64,000 nucleotides of DNA from Syncephalis fuscata (lineage: Eukaryota; Zoopagomycota; Zoopagomycetes; Zoopagales; Piptocephalidaceae), in the NCBI GenBank assembly GCA_025786725.1, contig JAHLTZ010000003.1, positions 868,001 through 932,000 on the forward strand, given 5' to 3'. Under the pieces are notes generated by a model that was not told the DNA's origin, ran no database searches, and saw nothing but the letters and a program-made list of their open reading frames with translations. Positions within the stretch are counted from its first letter, which is position 1. Each line of letters begins with the position of its first letter. Made by a program: the position numbers and the translations under genes. Positions 22,205 to 32,442 of the stretch are shown piece by piece.

Positions 22205-24250
22205 ATGGCATCTCCCGCTAAAATAGCTATGGCTTTAGAACAATCGGCCAACATATCTCTCTTTGGTGATACTCGCCAAATAGTCTACTTTACAGCGATT
22301 CCAGTCATTCTCGTGGTTATCCTTGGCACAACACTACACTTCCTCTACCGACGTCATCATCCGATTATTTACAATCGTGATGTTCCGCTTACTTTACTCA
22401 ACATTATGGCCAATGCCATTGTCAGTGTTTTACATTTGACTAAAACAATTAACTACTACAACTATCCTTGCTTTATTATGCTATGGATTCCAGCAATCGT
22501 CTATCCTCTTTATATTCTAACCATTTTTGCCCGCCTAACACGCATTATCTTCATGTATCGGCTTAGCGAAGCAAGATTACAGGCTATAGATCTTCGCACG
22601 CTACCCATGAGAAGCTACAATGGTCTCGGTTCCTCTATGAGAGAAATGGATCAGGAAAAGCTTACCAACACAAACTCGTGGGAAGTGCCGCATGATGATA
22701 TGGCCATGAATATGCACCATATTACATTATCAGCGCCTGACAATCAATGTAAACCAAATATGAAGTCATTTGATAATGTACCATCGCATTGCCATTGGTC
22801 ACTATCCTATCGACGTCGCTTTACTACACGTGCCTTATGTATATCCATCGGTATACTGCTAATTGTCCACGTTGTGTTAACACTTATCATGCAGCTGCGC
22901 TATCCATCTGAATTTACTTGGATGCCAGCTAAACTCGGCCGCTGTGGTCATTCTGCCGCCTATCTACCTTTGTGGATTAGCTGCGGCTTCTATATTATCT
23001 TTATTGCGCCATTTATCGTATATCACGCACGCGGTATTCACGACGCCTACGGCATTCGTGTAGAGCACTTTTTTGCTCAAGGTATTGCGCTGTTCTTCTT
23101 TGCTCTCTATTTTCTTTTTAAATGGCTTGGCTTCGATAACAACAACGTATTTCCCGCCGCTATGTGGCTCGTCATTGGTACGCTTATCGCCCATCTATGG
23201 ACGGTAGCTCGACCAGCCTGGCTGGCTGAGCGTCACATTAAAGGTAATCGCAAAAATAGCTGCGACTCCCTTGAGCGTATTCAAGGCATTGCCGAATTCA
23301 AAATGCTACTTGACGATCCAATATGGCGTCGTGAATTCCGCCTTTATTCAGTTCGTGACTTTTCCGTTGAAAATATTTTATTTTATGAAGAAGTAATGCG
23401 ACTTCAAATCGATCGCTATTCCACTCATCGGTCAAATTCTTTATTTAAAGATGATCACGAGCTTGCTACCATTCCCGAGACATCTGCCGAAGGTATGGAC
23501 TCGCCAGTGATGGCTTCATTGCCCAAGTCTGAATACACAGACAATTCATCTGTATTCTCTCCAGAACTGGCCCGTAGCCGTTCATTTAGCCGTTCATCGC
23601 AAGTATCCGAGGCCCATACCTTGGGCGGATTTTCAGAAGATGAAATTCTTACCTATTGCAATGCACACCAGCAGGATGACAACTATGGCCACAACAAAAG
23701 ACTCGACCCACTTGATGCCATTCGTCACAACCGATTGCGTGTCCGATCATTGGGTGCCATTACTACGGTAGCCAATTACATGAGCGAGCAGGCCCGACAT
23801 CACTCGGTCCCACCAATGCTCACACATTCGGACTCACTCGACAATGATTTAGATTTGGAACCAAAGCCATTGCCCCGAGAACTGATTAATGGCTTGCGGG
23901 AAATTTATAAACTATTCTTGCGGCCCGATGCCGAGTACGAATTGAATCTGTCCCATCAAGTACGCCGTAATGTGTTGCAGCAATTTGAACAAAATGATTT
24001 GACCGCCGACATATTACAACCGGCAGTGACCGAAATCCTTATGCTGATGTACTTGAACACATATCCTCGTTTTCTCGACTGGATCGACCGTCAAGGCTCA
24101 AAAAATCACATTTCCCGTCGTGGCAGTTCAAAATGCTGGTCTCTAAACTCCTCGGTGGTTGGTCGCAAGACACGTGCAGCATTTGGAGTCGATTCTGACG
24201 AATTACGGTCTGGACTTGCTTTGAGAATGGCCAAAGAAAACGGCTGGTAA
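22205..24250 (+). CDS. Seven-transmembrane protein with C-terminal split RGS domain (paralog 1)
   Basis: An intronless gene of 681 residues from the first in-frame ATG (22205). The N-terminal half has about seven hydrophobic segments: residues ~25-50 and the following two, then ISIGILLIVHVVLTLIM, LPLWISCGFYIIFIAPFIVY, IALFFFALYFLFKWLG and AAMWLVIGTLIAHLWT. The cytoplasmic tail has an RGS core in two parts: WRREFRLYSVRDFSVENILF, and after a ~120-residue polar insert, IYKLFLRPDAEYELNLS with a final TEILMLMYLNTYPRFLDWI. RGS domains speed GTP hydrolysis on G-alpha subunits. A receptor-like membrane part fused to RGS suggests a ligand-tuned off switch at the plasma membrane. It is tandem to the related gene at 24915. 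Confidence 0.88.
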   Translation: MASPAKIAMALEQSANISLFGDTRQIVYFTAIPVILVVILGTTLHFLYRRHHPIIYNRDVPLTLLNIMANAIVSVLHLTKTINYYNYPCFIMLWIPAIVYPLYILTIFARLTRIIFMYRLSEARLQAIDLRTLPMRSYNGLGSSMREMDQEKLTNTNSWEVPHDDMAMNMHHITLSAPDNQCKPNMKSFDNVPSHCHWSLSYRRRFTTRALCISIGILLIVHVVLTLIMQLRYPSEFTWMPAKLGRCGHSAAYLPLWISCGFYIIFIAPFIVYHARGIHDAYGIRVEHFFAQGIALFFFALYFLFKWLGFDNNNVFPAAMWLVIGTLIAHLWTVARPAWLAERHIKGNRKNSCDSLERIQGIAEFKMLLDDPIWRREFRLYSVRDFSVENILFYEEVMRLQIDRYSTHRSNSLFKDDHELATIPETSAEGMDSPVMASLPKSEYTDNSSVFSPELARSRSFSRSSQVSEAHTLGGFSEDEILTYCNAHQQDDNYGHNKRLDPLDAIRHNRLRVRSLGAITTVANYMSEQARHHSVPPMLTHSDSLDNDLDLEPKPLPRELINGLREIYKLFLRPDAEYELNLSHQVRRNVLQQFEQNDLTADILQPAVTEILMLMYLNTYPRFLDWIDRQGSKNHISRRGSSKCWSLNSSVVGRKTRAAFGVDSDELRSGLALRMAKENGW

Positions 24251-24914
24251 TACGATTGCATTTTAATACACTCTTTCTTAGTTATTTACCATTGGTGTTT
24301 AAACAATGTCCATGTGCAACTATGTATCTTTAATTGTCATTGTACCATTTCGTTTATAGACACACGTGCAGAACAAGCTATACTAACACGTGGGATCGTC
24401 TTTTTTAATTGCTTTTTCTTTCGCTAATTACATATATAGACTGGTCCGTGTTTATCCTTGAGTTTTTCCCCATTCTTGTTAACACATCCTTGTACCGTTT
24501 CGAGCACGGCATTTTTCATATTTAATCCTATTCTATTGCCTCTACGCTTCGCTATCCATACATCCACTTTTTCCATTCATTACTATCTATTAAATGAACA
24601 ATTGCTACATTTGTGGGCCAATAATTTATTGTTATTTTCGTAAAAGTTATATTAAATTTAAGCCATATTCATTTTAGATACACCATTTACGCAACTCGAT
24701 GTTCTGACGTACTGCTAAAACCAATATATTTTGTCGCCGTTACCATTCTACCAGCTCTACTAACCAATCACCTATTCTACCATCGCTATCACATTAACGC
24801 GTATTTAAATCCCACGCGTAAATCATTGATGAATTTGTCTGATTCTGGACGCAGACCTTGAACAAAATCGTAAATTTAAACTTATTACTTCTGGCTATAC
24901 TTTATAATTCTATT
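24251..24914. other. Intergenic region between the tandem RGS genes
   Basis: About 660 bp of AT-rich, pyrimidine-rich DNA holding the 3' end of paralog 1 and the promoter of paralog 2. No separate gene is supported. Confidence 0.5.
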
Positions 24915-27227
24915 ATGACAGCCGCCCTTAGTGTACTTAGCCCATACTCACGCCAAGTAGTCTACTACACTACGACAGCCGTATGGCTAGTATTTCTTGC
25001 ATTGACTTCATTTCTATTCTACCGATTCCGACGACATCCAGCCATTCAACACCGCGATGTAGCACTTACCATGGTAAGTATTACGGCCAATACGGTATTT
25101 TCCGTACACTATTTGGTCAAAATCCCACTGGCTGGCAACTATCCCTGTGCACTCCACCTTTGGATACCCATTGCGTTTATGCCACTATGGCTTATGACGT
25201 TACTTGCTCGACTCACCCGCATTATTGCTGCTTATCGCCTGGGCGAAGCAAGACTTTACGCGGTCGAACAAACACAAGACACTAAACTGAACGACGACAC
25301 TAATACACTATCACCTTTGTCACATTCTACTGACCGACGATCCAGTATACGACATACCGTAAACAAATTATTGCGAACTACAAGTACACATGAACCAATG
25401 ATGGGTCGTAGAACACCCAATAGTATACCGATGATAAAAAAGAAAGCATCATCGTCGTCGACGACTGCTTGTACATTCAATTCAAACCAAGGTTACGAAG
25501 AACGAAGCGACTGGCCAGGTAGTCATGAACATACGCGTAACCTGTCATCTGTCTCTACCGAGAATGACGTCGACATTAATGTCGTGGTAGATCCAGACCG
25601 GGCCTATGCCACGCTTACTTCCCCTCGATCGGCCCATTGGACATTTGTTTATCGTCAACATTTGACAACACCTTCACTTGTACGAATGATTATTGTTCTT
25701 GAACTTATTATTCTTATTGGTGCCGTCTTTTTCCACTATATGTTCCGTGATGCCTTCTTTTATCGCCCCGATGGCTCATGTGGCAGCTCGCCCACCTATA
25801 CGTATATCTGGGTCGTTGCCGGTATCTATTTAGTGCTAGTCACACCAGCACTTATTTATGCCGCACGAGATGTACACGATGCCTGGGGCATTCGCAATGA
25901 ATTAGTACTATGCGATATTATTGGTATTATATCGTGCATTCTATTCGGTATATTCCGTATAGATGGATGGGGCGATGATTCAACCTGGCCTGCTGCTTTG
26001 TGGATTTTATGGGGAGCGAGTTTTACACATGTGTGGACAGTAGCTCGCCCAGCCATTAGAGCTGCATGTGATTTACGCGATATCAAACACTATAAGCCAC
26101 GAAACATGTCATTGGATCATGTCAATAACACGATGAGCTGCACTAATGTACCGCAAATGATAACACCGCAAATACGACGTATTCCTTCCTCCATAAGCCA
26201 TAAAACACTTAATGAAACGTCTATTCCACTTTATTTATCTCTATCACATCCTACATCGCCTACATCTCTTTATCCGCCACCGCCATCGCCCACTACTATT
26301 CCACACTTGAATGCCTATCGGGATAGAATTGCCTCGTGGCAACCAACACCAATACCGCGTAGTAGCCAACATGAGCCACAAGCTTCATCTATCACACTAG
26401 ATAACATTCTTGCTTGCCCCGATCTACTACCAAGATTCCGATCGTTTTGCATGCACGATCTTAGTCTTGAATCACTTTTATTCTACGAAACTGTCACTCA
26501 TCTTCAGGCCCGTATTACTGGTATCGACCGAGCACCAAGATATGACCCGCATCATCATCATCGATCATCACCGATGACGGATACACATGGTCGACCTGCC
26601 CATTGGGAGGATAATCTTTCCGTACGCCAGTCTTACTTGTTAGCTGATCGTGCACCAACACCGCCACCACCATCGGCCCGATCAGCGTATAACTTTCCCC
26701 TTCGATCACCAACACTTACGACACTGCCTGCTGCACAGCCAATGGTCTCATCGTCATCATCACCACCATCGTCACCACTATCACCATCATTTAACATGAC
26801 CACTTCTAGTGGTGGTGGTGGTGGTGGTGGTAGTATGACCATACGTCGTCCTCCGCTTTCCCGTGCCGCTACCAACATTCAACTGCGCAATATCGTTGAT
26901 GCTTTTATTCGTCCTGGTGCACCCTACGAAGTACCGGTATCTACGCCACTACGTGAACGACTACTACAACGAGTCGATCGCAGTCTTTATCCCCAAAGTA
27001 ACGAATCAACGCCAGATATAATGGAATCGGGTCTACAACACCAACAACAATACCATAGAGATTGTAGTCTCGTTGATTTATACGAAGCAGCCAACGAAAT
27101 ACGTCAACAACTGGAAGATCATTCAGTGGTACGTTTTCGTCAAGAATACATTAAACTAGTAAAAAGCTCGAACAACTGTCCCACCACACCTGTAAGTCGA
27201 TGGCGCCAATGGATTCGCGTCTGGTAA
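24915..27227 (+). CDS. Seven-transmembrane protein with C-terminal split RGS domain (paralog 2)
   Basis: An intronless gene of 770 residues from ATG 24915. Transmembrane segments include TTAVWLVFLALTSFLFYRF, LHLWIPIAFMPLWLMTLLA, MIIVLELIILIGAVFFHYMF and YIWVVAGIYLVLVTPALIYA, in the same order as paralog 1. The shared RDVALT and ARLTRII motifs confirm common origin. The RGS part is split more widely: the segment from NILACPDLLPRFRSFCMHDL to LLFYETVTHLQ, a ~150-residue Pro/Ser/Gly-rich insert with a long Gly run, then NIVDAFIRPGAPYEVPV and a final FRQEYIKLV. The likely role is negative regulation of a G-alpha at the membrane. Its last 1.1 kb is duplicated in inverse orientation at 14465-15587. 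Confidence 0.88.
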   Translation: MTAALSVLSPYSRQVVYYTTTAVWLVFLALTSFLFYRFRRHPAIQHRDVALTMVSITANTVFSVHYLVKIPLAGNYPCALHLWIPIAFMPLWLMTLLARLTRIIAAYRLGEARLYAVEQTQDTKLNDDTNTLSPLSHSTDRRSSIRHTVNKLLRTTSTHEPMMGRRTPNSIPMIKKKASSSSTTACTFNSNQGYEERSDWPGSHEHTRNLSSVSTENDVDINVVVDPDRAYATLTSPRSAHWTFVYRQHLTTPSLVRMIIVLELIILIGAVFFHYMFRDAFFYRPDGSCGSSPTYTYIWVVAGIYLVLVTPALIYAARDVHDAWGIRNELVLCDIIGIISCILFGIFRIDGWGDDSTWPAALWILWGASFTHVWTVARPAIRAACDLRDIKHYKPRNMSLDHVNNTMSCTNVPQMITPQIRRIPSSISHKTLNETSIPLYLSLSHPTSPTSLYPPPPSPTTIPHLNAYRDRIASWQPTPIPRSSQHEPQASSITLDNILACPDLLPRFRSFCMHDLSLESLLFYETVTHLQARITGIDRAPRYDPHHHHRSSPMTDTHGRPAHWEDNLSVRQSYLLADRAPTPPPPSARSAYNFPLRSPTLTTLPAAQPMVSSSSSPPSSPLSPSFNMTTSSGGGGGGGSMTIRRPPLSRAATNIQLRNIVDAFIRPGAPYEVPVSTPLRERLLQRVDRSLYPQSNESTPDIMESGLQHQQQYHRDCSLVDLYEAANEIRQQLEDHSVVRFRQEYIKLVKSSNNCPTTPVSRWRQWIRVW

Positions 27228-27327
27228 TACTATTATGTGTGTATGCATGTGCGTTTATGTATCTACTTGTTCATTCAATTTTATAAATCTATTATGCTAT
27301 CCATTATAGTCTTTATTAAATCACAAC
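26201..27327 (+). repeat. Inverted repeat A, copy 2 (within the intact RGS gene)
   Basis: Partner of 14465-15587. It spans the C-terminal 341 codons and about 100 bp of 3' flank. The Gly run has one more codon here than in the truncated copy. Confidence 0.9.
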
Positions 27328-27356
27328 CACAATCAAAATGTATAATGATAGTAGTA

Positions 27357-28242
27357 TTAAGAAGCAGAGATTAAAGCGTCTAGTTCACCACTAGCATGTA
27401 GCTCGTTAACAATATCAAGTCCACCTTGTAATTCGCCTCGAACATACAGCTGTGGATAAGTTGGCCAGTCTGAGTACTTTTTCAATCCTGTTCAACGCCA
27501 GTTAATCTATGCTATCAACTACTTAGTAGTAACTAACCTTGGCGCACTTGCTCATCTCCTAAAATATCAAAATAGTCATATGAAATATTAGCACTATTTA
27601 ATAGATGGACTAGTTTCTTTGAAAAGCCACATCGTGGTGTATCTGGCGAGCCTTTAATAAAAATCATAACGGTTGCCCGATGAGTAAGCTGCTTCAAATA
27701 CGCTTCCAAGTCATCCTCGGTGCGTTGTGGCGGTGGTGCTAATGGTGCACGCGGTTTGTTGTTTGATGGCGTAGCAGTGGCTGCTGCTGTAAATTGACGC
27801 TCTACAGCCGCTGTAAGCTCTACAGTATTGGCACCATTTACTCGATCAATTGGCTTGCCATTCTGATTGTTTTATGATTTATTAGACAACACACACACAA
27901 AATACAGCTTAACTACTTACTCGAATAAAGATAAAAGTTGGTACAGCTTCAATATCAAATCCCTCCGATACTTCTGGATACTTTTCAGCCTCTACCTATT
28001 AATGGTAACCGCCATAACAATAAAGTACATTATATTAAATACACTATACTAATATTCAAATACTATTTGCTTACCTGGATAAATTGAAGCTTGTATTGAG
28101 TCGATAGATCGGCAAAAACTTCATTCATTTGCTTACACGGCTGTGCCCAAGCAGCCCAAAAGTTGACTACAGAAACACCGGCTGTCTTGCTAGTAAGCAG
28201 ACTATGCAACTGGTCTTCACTCGTAATCTCAATGACGGTCAT
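27357..28242 (-). CDS. GRX4: Monothiol glutaredoxin Grx3/4 type (thioredoxin-like plus CGFS glutaredoxin domain)
   Basis: Four exons (28242-28075, 27995-27921, 27862-27538, 27487-27357) with consistent phases give 232 residues. The N-terminal thioredoxin-like domain has [19 protein letters not shown] and [12 protein letters not shown] Pro/Ala-rich linker follows. The C-terminal glutaredoxin domain has [18 protein letters not shown] with the CGFS iron-sulfur ligand motif, then [20 protein letters not shown] and GGLDIVNEL. Grx3/4 proteins bind a glutathione-coordinated 2Fe-2S cluster and deliver iron or report iron status to regulators in cytosol and nucleus. The 3' end faces the RGS gene with about 130 bp between the stops. 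It is divergent from AP-4 epsilon. Confidence 0.95.
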
Positions 28243-28863
28243 GATGTTTAAAATAGCTGTGATCTCTGTTGGTGGTAGCGTATAGTAGTATCGAGGCAAA
28301 AAAGAAGAAGAGGTGGGAATCAAAGCATCAGATAAGCCATAATTACAATGGCATCATCATTATCGGTACTATCGTCATCAGAATTTCCAGTAAAAGAACG
28401 ATTTTATTTCCAACAAACTGGTCAACTCTATAAACCAATTAGAATAAACTTTTAATTGCAGTATTATAGACTACAGTAGTAAAGAGGGAATTGGTACAAT
28501 AGCTAGAACAGTATATTATCAATGATTTAGAATGTCTATATTGTTAAATAAATAAACTAAAATATGAATACCAAGTTAATACTTTGTTCATGAATTGTAT
28601 ATATCTGCTCATTTTATTATATTAATATACATATATTATTTGATAAACTGATTTAAATATATAAAATGCATCATCTATGTAATTAGAATCGATTAGTAAA
28701 GTGTAATTATTTTATAGAGAATAGGAATACAATAAAGCATCAGTCGCTATTATGTCATTTAAAGTCTATTTGATGATGGGCTCCACACATGTGCCAGTCC
28801 CTTATACGTTCTATGATTTAATTGACTTTTATCTTTACTTATCCTGCTATTAATAGTACTACA
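28243..28863. promoter_or_regulatory. Divergent intergenic region between Grx3/4 and AP-4 epsilon
   Basis: About 620 bp of AT-rich DNA serving as the 5' region of both genes. It also holds a 35-codon frame (listed separately). No other element is recognised. Confidence 0.45.
28348..28455 (+). CDS. Possible 35-residue microprotein
   Basis: An ATG-initiated frame starts about 105 bp upstream of the divergent Grx gene. It reads MASSLSVLSSSEFPVKER and then FYFQQTGQLYKPIRINF before TAA. Length alone gives no support. The residue mix (aromatic and basic, no low complexity) is better than that of the neighbouring frames. No family is recognised, and it may be chance or an upstream frame in a leader. 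Confidence 0.25.
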   Translation: MASSLSVLSSSEFPVKERFYFQQTGQLYKPIRINF

Positions 28864-31800
28864 ATGAATGTCGGGTCATTTTCTTCGTTCTTTCTGCCAA
28901 GTAAGGTGTTAAACAATACGGCCCGTGCTACTGGCATATCATCCATACGTGTAGCCGATGGAGGCAGTCTACGTCTTACGCAGTTTCTAAAACGACTTAC
29001 CCAATGCGAGTCCCGTCGAGTAGGTAGATGACGTGCCGTATTGCCTCACTAACACAAGCACCATTATAACTAGGTCGAACGTAGTATAGTGCAGACCGAA
29101 CTACAGCATGTACAAAAAGAATTTGCCCAAGATGACAGTGTAGTAAGCAACGACCACCCATAATATACTGTAACGTACTGATTAATACTAACTATTTAAT
29201 GATATGGCTGGTTTGACAGGTGTGTTTACGGGATGGTCTGCTGCGTGTTACCTATTGTCAGCTACTAGGCTACTCGGTAGACGCATTTGCTTCTTATGTC
29301 GCGGCATTAGTACAACGGTCAGATTGTATAGCCGATAAACGCATAGGCTACACGCTAGCCGCTCTACTACTAAATGATGGCAGCGAGTTTGCCCTTATGC
29401 TCGTCAATGCCATGCTTAAGGTATATTTTAGAAAGTCATCCGCTTTAGTCGGGCAACTAATATACTCGATAGGACTTGCAAAGTAGAGAAGACAACTTTG
29501 TTATATTTACACTGACAGCACTTACACATCTAATGAACACGGATATTGCCACAGCCACGACACCAAGTGTCATTAAACTACTCGTTCATCCTAGGTAAGC
29601 ACTACAGCCCATGTTAGTCTACAGTCACTGATCGTTATTATAGTGAGGCTGTACGACGACGGGTTATTGTTGTGTTGGAGTGTGTAGAACGATGTTCGCC
29701 TGACATGCTTGTTCCGTATCGTGACAAGATCACGGCACTGTTAGATGATCAACATGCCAGTGTAGTGTGTGCAGCTGTGAGTATTGTAACAAAATTTGCC
29801 CAAGTAAGTCTAATTAATCTACGGTGTAAAATGTGATTAATAATAAAGGATTAGAAACATCGTAATACGTATAAACCATTGGCCCCTCGATTATCAAGCA
29901 TTTTACGTATTATTGCTAGTGAGCGTTTATCGGAAGAATACAATTACCACAATGTGCCAGCACCATGGTTTCAAATGCGCCTACTTCGACTAATAGCCGA
30001 GCTTGTTTATGATGATGCAACGTAGGTTAATGGATGCGTTGTCATGGTTTAAATATTTACTTATATCTATATATTGTATATTGTATAGGTTAAGTGAACA
30101 AGTATTACCGGATGTACTATTTGCTTTGGAAAAGGCACAAGCCGGTGTAGATGCAGCACTGGGTAAATATAATAGACTACAGCCATTTAGTACTTATTAA
30201 TGCTTCTATAGGCATCACCTATGAATGTATACGCACATTAACAAGATTAGCACTGCCGGCCACCTTGTATATCAATAGTGCAGCCCGTCCATTTGATGTA
30301 CCCACCCGCTTACTTCGATCACGTAATGCCAATCTTCGTTGTTTGGGATTATGTATTCTAGGTGAAATAGTTCGAGTAGAGCCAGGTCAGGCTGAAGAAC
30401 ATCAACAAGTACTCGTGGGATGTTTAGATGCCTCTGACGTTAATCTACGCCGATTAGTAAGTTGTAAATTAATCCTAATTATGGTCTAATGATTGATTAT
30501 GAATAGACATTGAATTTACTTTATGAAATTACAACATGTCATAATGTAGCCGTAGTGGCTGATAAAATGCTTGAATCCATCCATGCATGTTCATCAATGC
30601 GTGATGCTTGGTGGCGAGAAAGGTTGGCTGGACGCACTGTAGAATTAGCATTAAAGTAAGTAGTCTATAACAACTACAAAACAGTACTTATTCTACTAAC
30701 TCCATTTAGACTGTCACCAAGCGCCACCTGGTTTGCCACCACTATTGTACGTGTACTTCAACAATTAAGTCAGCGTAATGAACGACTACCAGATAAACTA
30801 TTTGAACGTATTATGTCATTTATTGGACAAGGTATGATGCTATAATCTATTAGATCATATATGCTAACTAGATCATTAGATGTATCTTTGGATAATTACA
30901 CTATGGGAGAGACATTAAAGACGACTTGTGCCAACCTATTGACCAAGACCCTTGAAGATAGCATTAATATAAATGAACAACAACAACAACAACAATTATC
31001 CATCAATCCCAATCAAAATGAGCAATTAATTCAATTAGCCGTATGGGTTATAGGTGAATATAGAGTGATAGAAGGATCAACAACCTATAATAGAGTAGTG
31101 ACCACCCTAGTTGATCTATTTAATCATGTAAAGAGTAAGTAGCTTAGCCATTGTATTGATAGTTATATTGACTATATTATATTATATAGATTCATCATTA
31201 CAATGTCAAATATTATTAGGAATAAGTAAAATACAAAGTCGAGTACCTGAAGACAATTTATTAGCATCAGTCAAGGATATAATAGAGACCAGTAAAACAG
31301 CATCATCGGCCGAATTACGTAATGTAACTATATAAATACAAATATACTGATTTAATAACTAATCATTAATTAAATTTAGATGGCCATTGAACTATCCAAG
31401 TTATATGAACAACATCATTTATTAACAACTGTATTTCCAGAGAATGCCTTTTTTGACTACTTGGATGTAACTATATATATATATATATATGATATAGTAA
31501 ACTAATCAATCAATTGTTAGATGGAAGCATTACTGTCACCCATTCATGCTCAAGCTAAACAAGCCCGCCATGAAGGAGCATCTGAATTTGATGCCACATT
31601 AATTATAAAAACCGAACAAGAATGTAAGATAAATAAAGTATTACAATACTATAGTATACTAATAGCAACATCATCTATAGTGAATGAAATAACAGTATCG
31701 AGTATTCGTACAGAAGCGTATCAACCACCTCAATGGCCATCAGATACCGTGAATAACCGAGTAGCCCGAAGGACCCATCAACGACAAGCATCATCTCAAT

Positions 31801-32213
31801 CAGGATGGACAGGAACAGCAAATCAAATGAATTCCATGATACTACCCGATGATCAAATGTGGCAGAGTGCAACGTAAGTTAACTAGTCATTATAGTAGTG
31901 TAGATGTCATATTAATCATCTATCTATTAGATTATCTCCATATCGACCACGTCGTTACTCTAAACACCAATCACCAAGTAAAACCCATTACTGGACACGT
32001 CATGGCTATTCAGCAGTAACCACCAAAGAAACACCTATTAATAGCCATATTGATTCTATTGATACCAACACTCATACCAATGTTGATACCGATACTCCAT
32101 TGACATCTATTCCTGATGTATCTCCTTCATCTTCACTTTTACCTATTATGGATGCTGAATTGTTAAGAGAACAACAAGAATTAGTGGCAGCTTTGTTTTA
32201 TAAACCTCATTAA
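28864..32213 (+). CDS. AP4E1: AP-4 complex large subunit epsilon (adaptin), no ear domain visible
   Basis: Sixteen exons join with perfect phase (28864-29019, 29074-29142, 29220-29420, 29473-29594, 29644-29803, 29855-30021, 30089-30162, 30212-30456, 30507-30655, 30710-30831, 30880-31134, 31190-31323, 31380-31466, 31521-31623, 31666-31873, 31931-32213), giving 844 residues. Adaptin armadillo repeats are seen in order: RVTYCQLLGYSVDAFASYVA, DKRIGYTLAALLLND, NAMLKDLQSRED, EEYNYHNVPAPWFQMRLLRL, GITYECIRTLTRLALPATLY, LNLLYEITTCHNVAVVADKM and LAVWVIGEY. The YNYH.VPAPW and KDLQS words fit AP-4 epsilon better than gamma or alpha adaptins. AP-4 is a clathrin-independent coat of the trans-Golgi network. 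The last ~170 residues are polar and disordered, with no appendage domain. Most Dikarya lack AP-4. Confidence 0.85.
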
Positions 32214-32442
32214 TTGTAGTTCATTTATCATTCAATCCTCCAATAAAATTTGTATTATTTTATCAGATTAACCTAAAATAGTAAAAAGTTTACTTATTAA
32301 TCTATTTATTTTATTAAATAAGTACTTGTTCTGTTTGACTTGCCCCTTTTCACTTCACTGATCATTCATTCCTGTTATTGTACAAGTTTGGTTTACGAGT
32401 TATTCTATTGAACTGTGACCAGTGTAATTACTATTGTTTATT

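Noticed and set aside
11658-27327. Inverted duplicates as pure amplification or adapter chimeras
   Set aside because: The copies differ by several substitutions and repeat-length changes, which a chimera of one molecule would not show. Haplotype merging or misassembly remains possible and is stated as a test.
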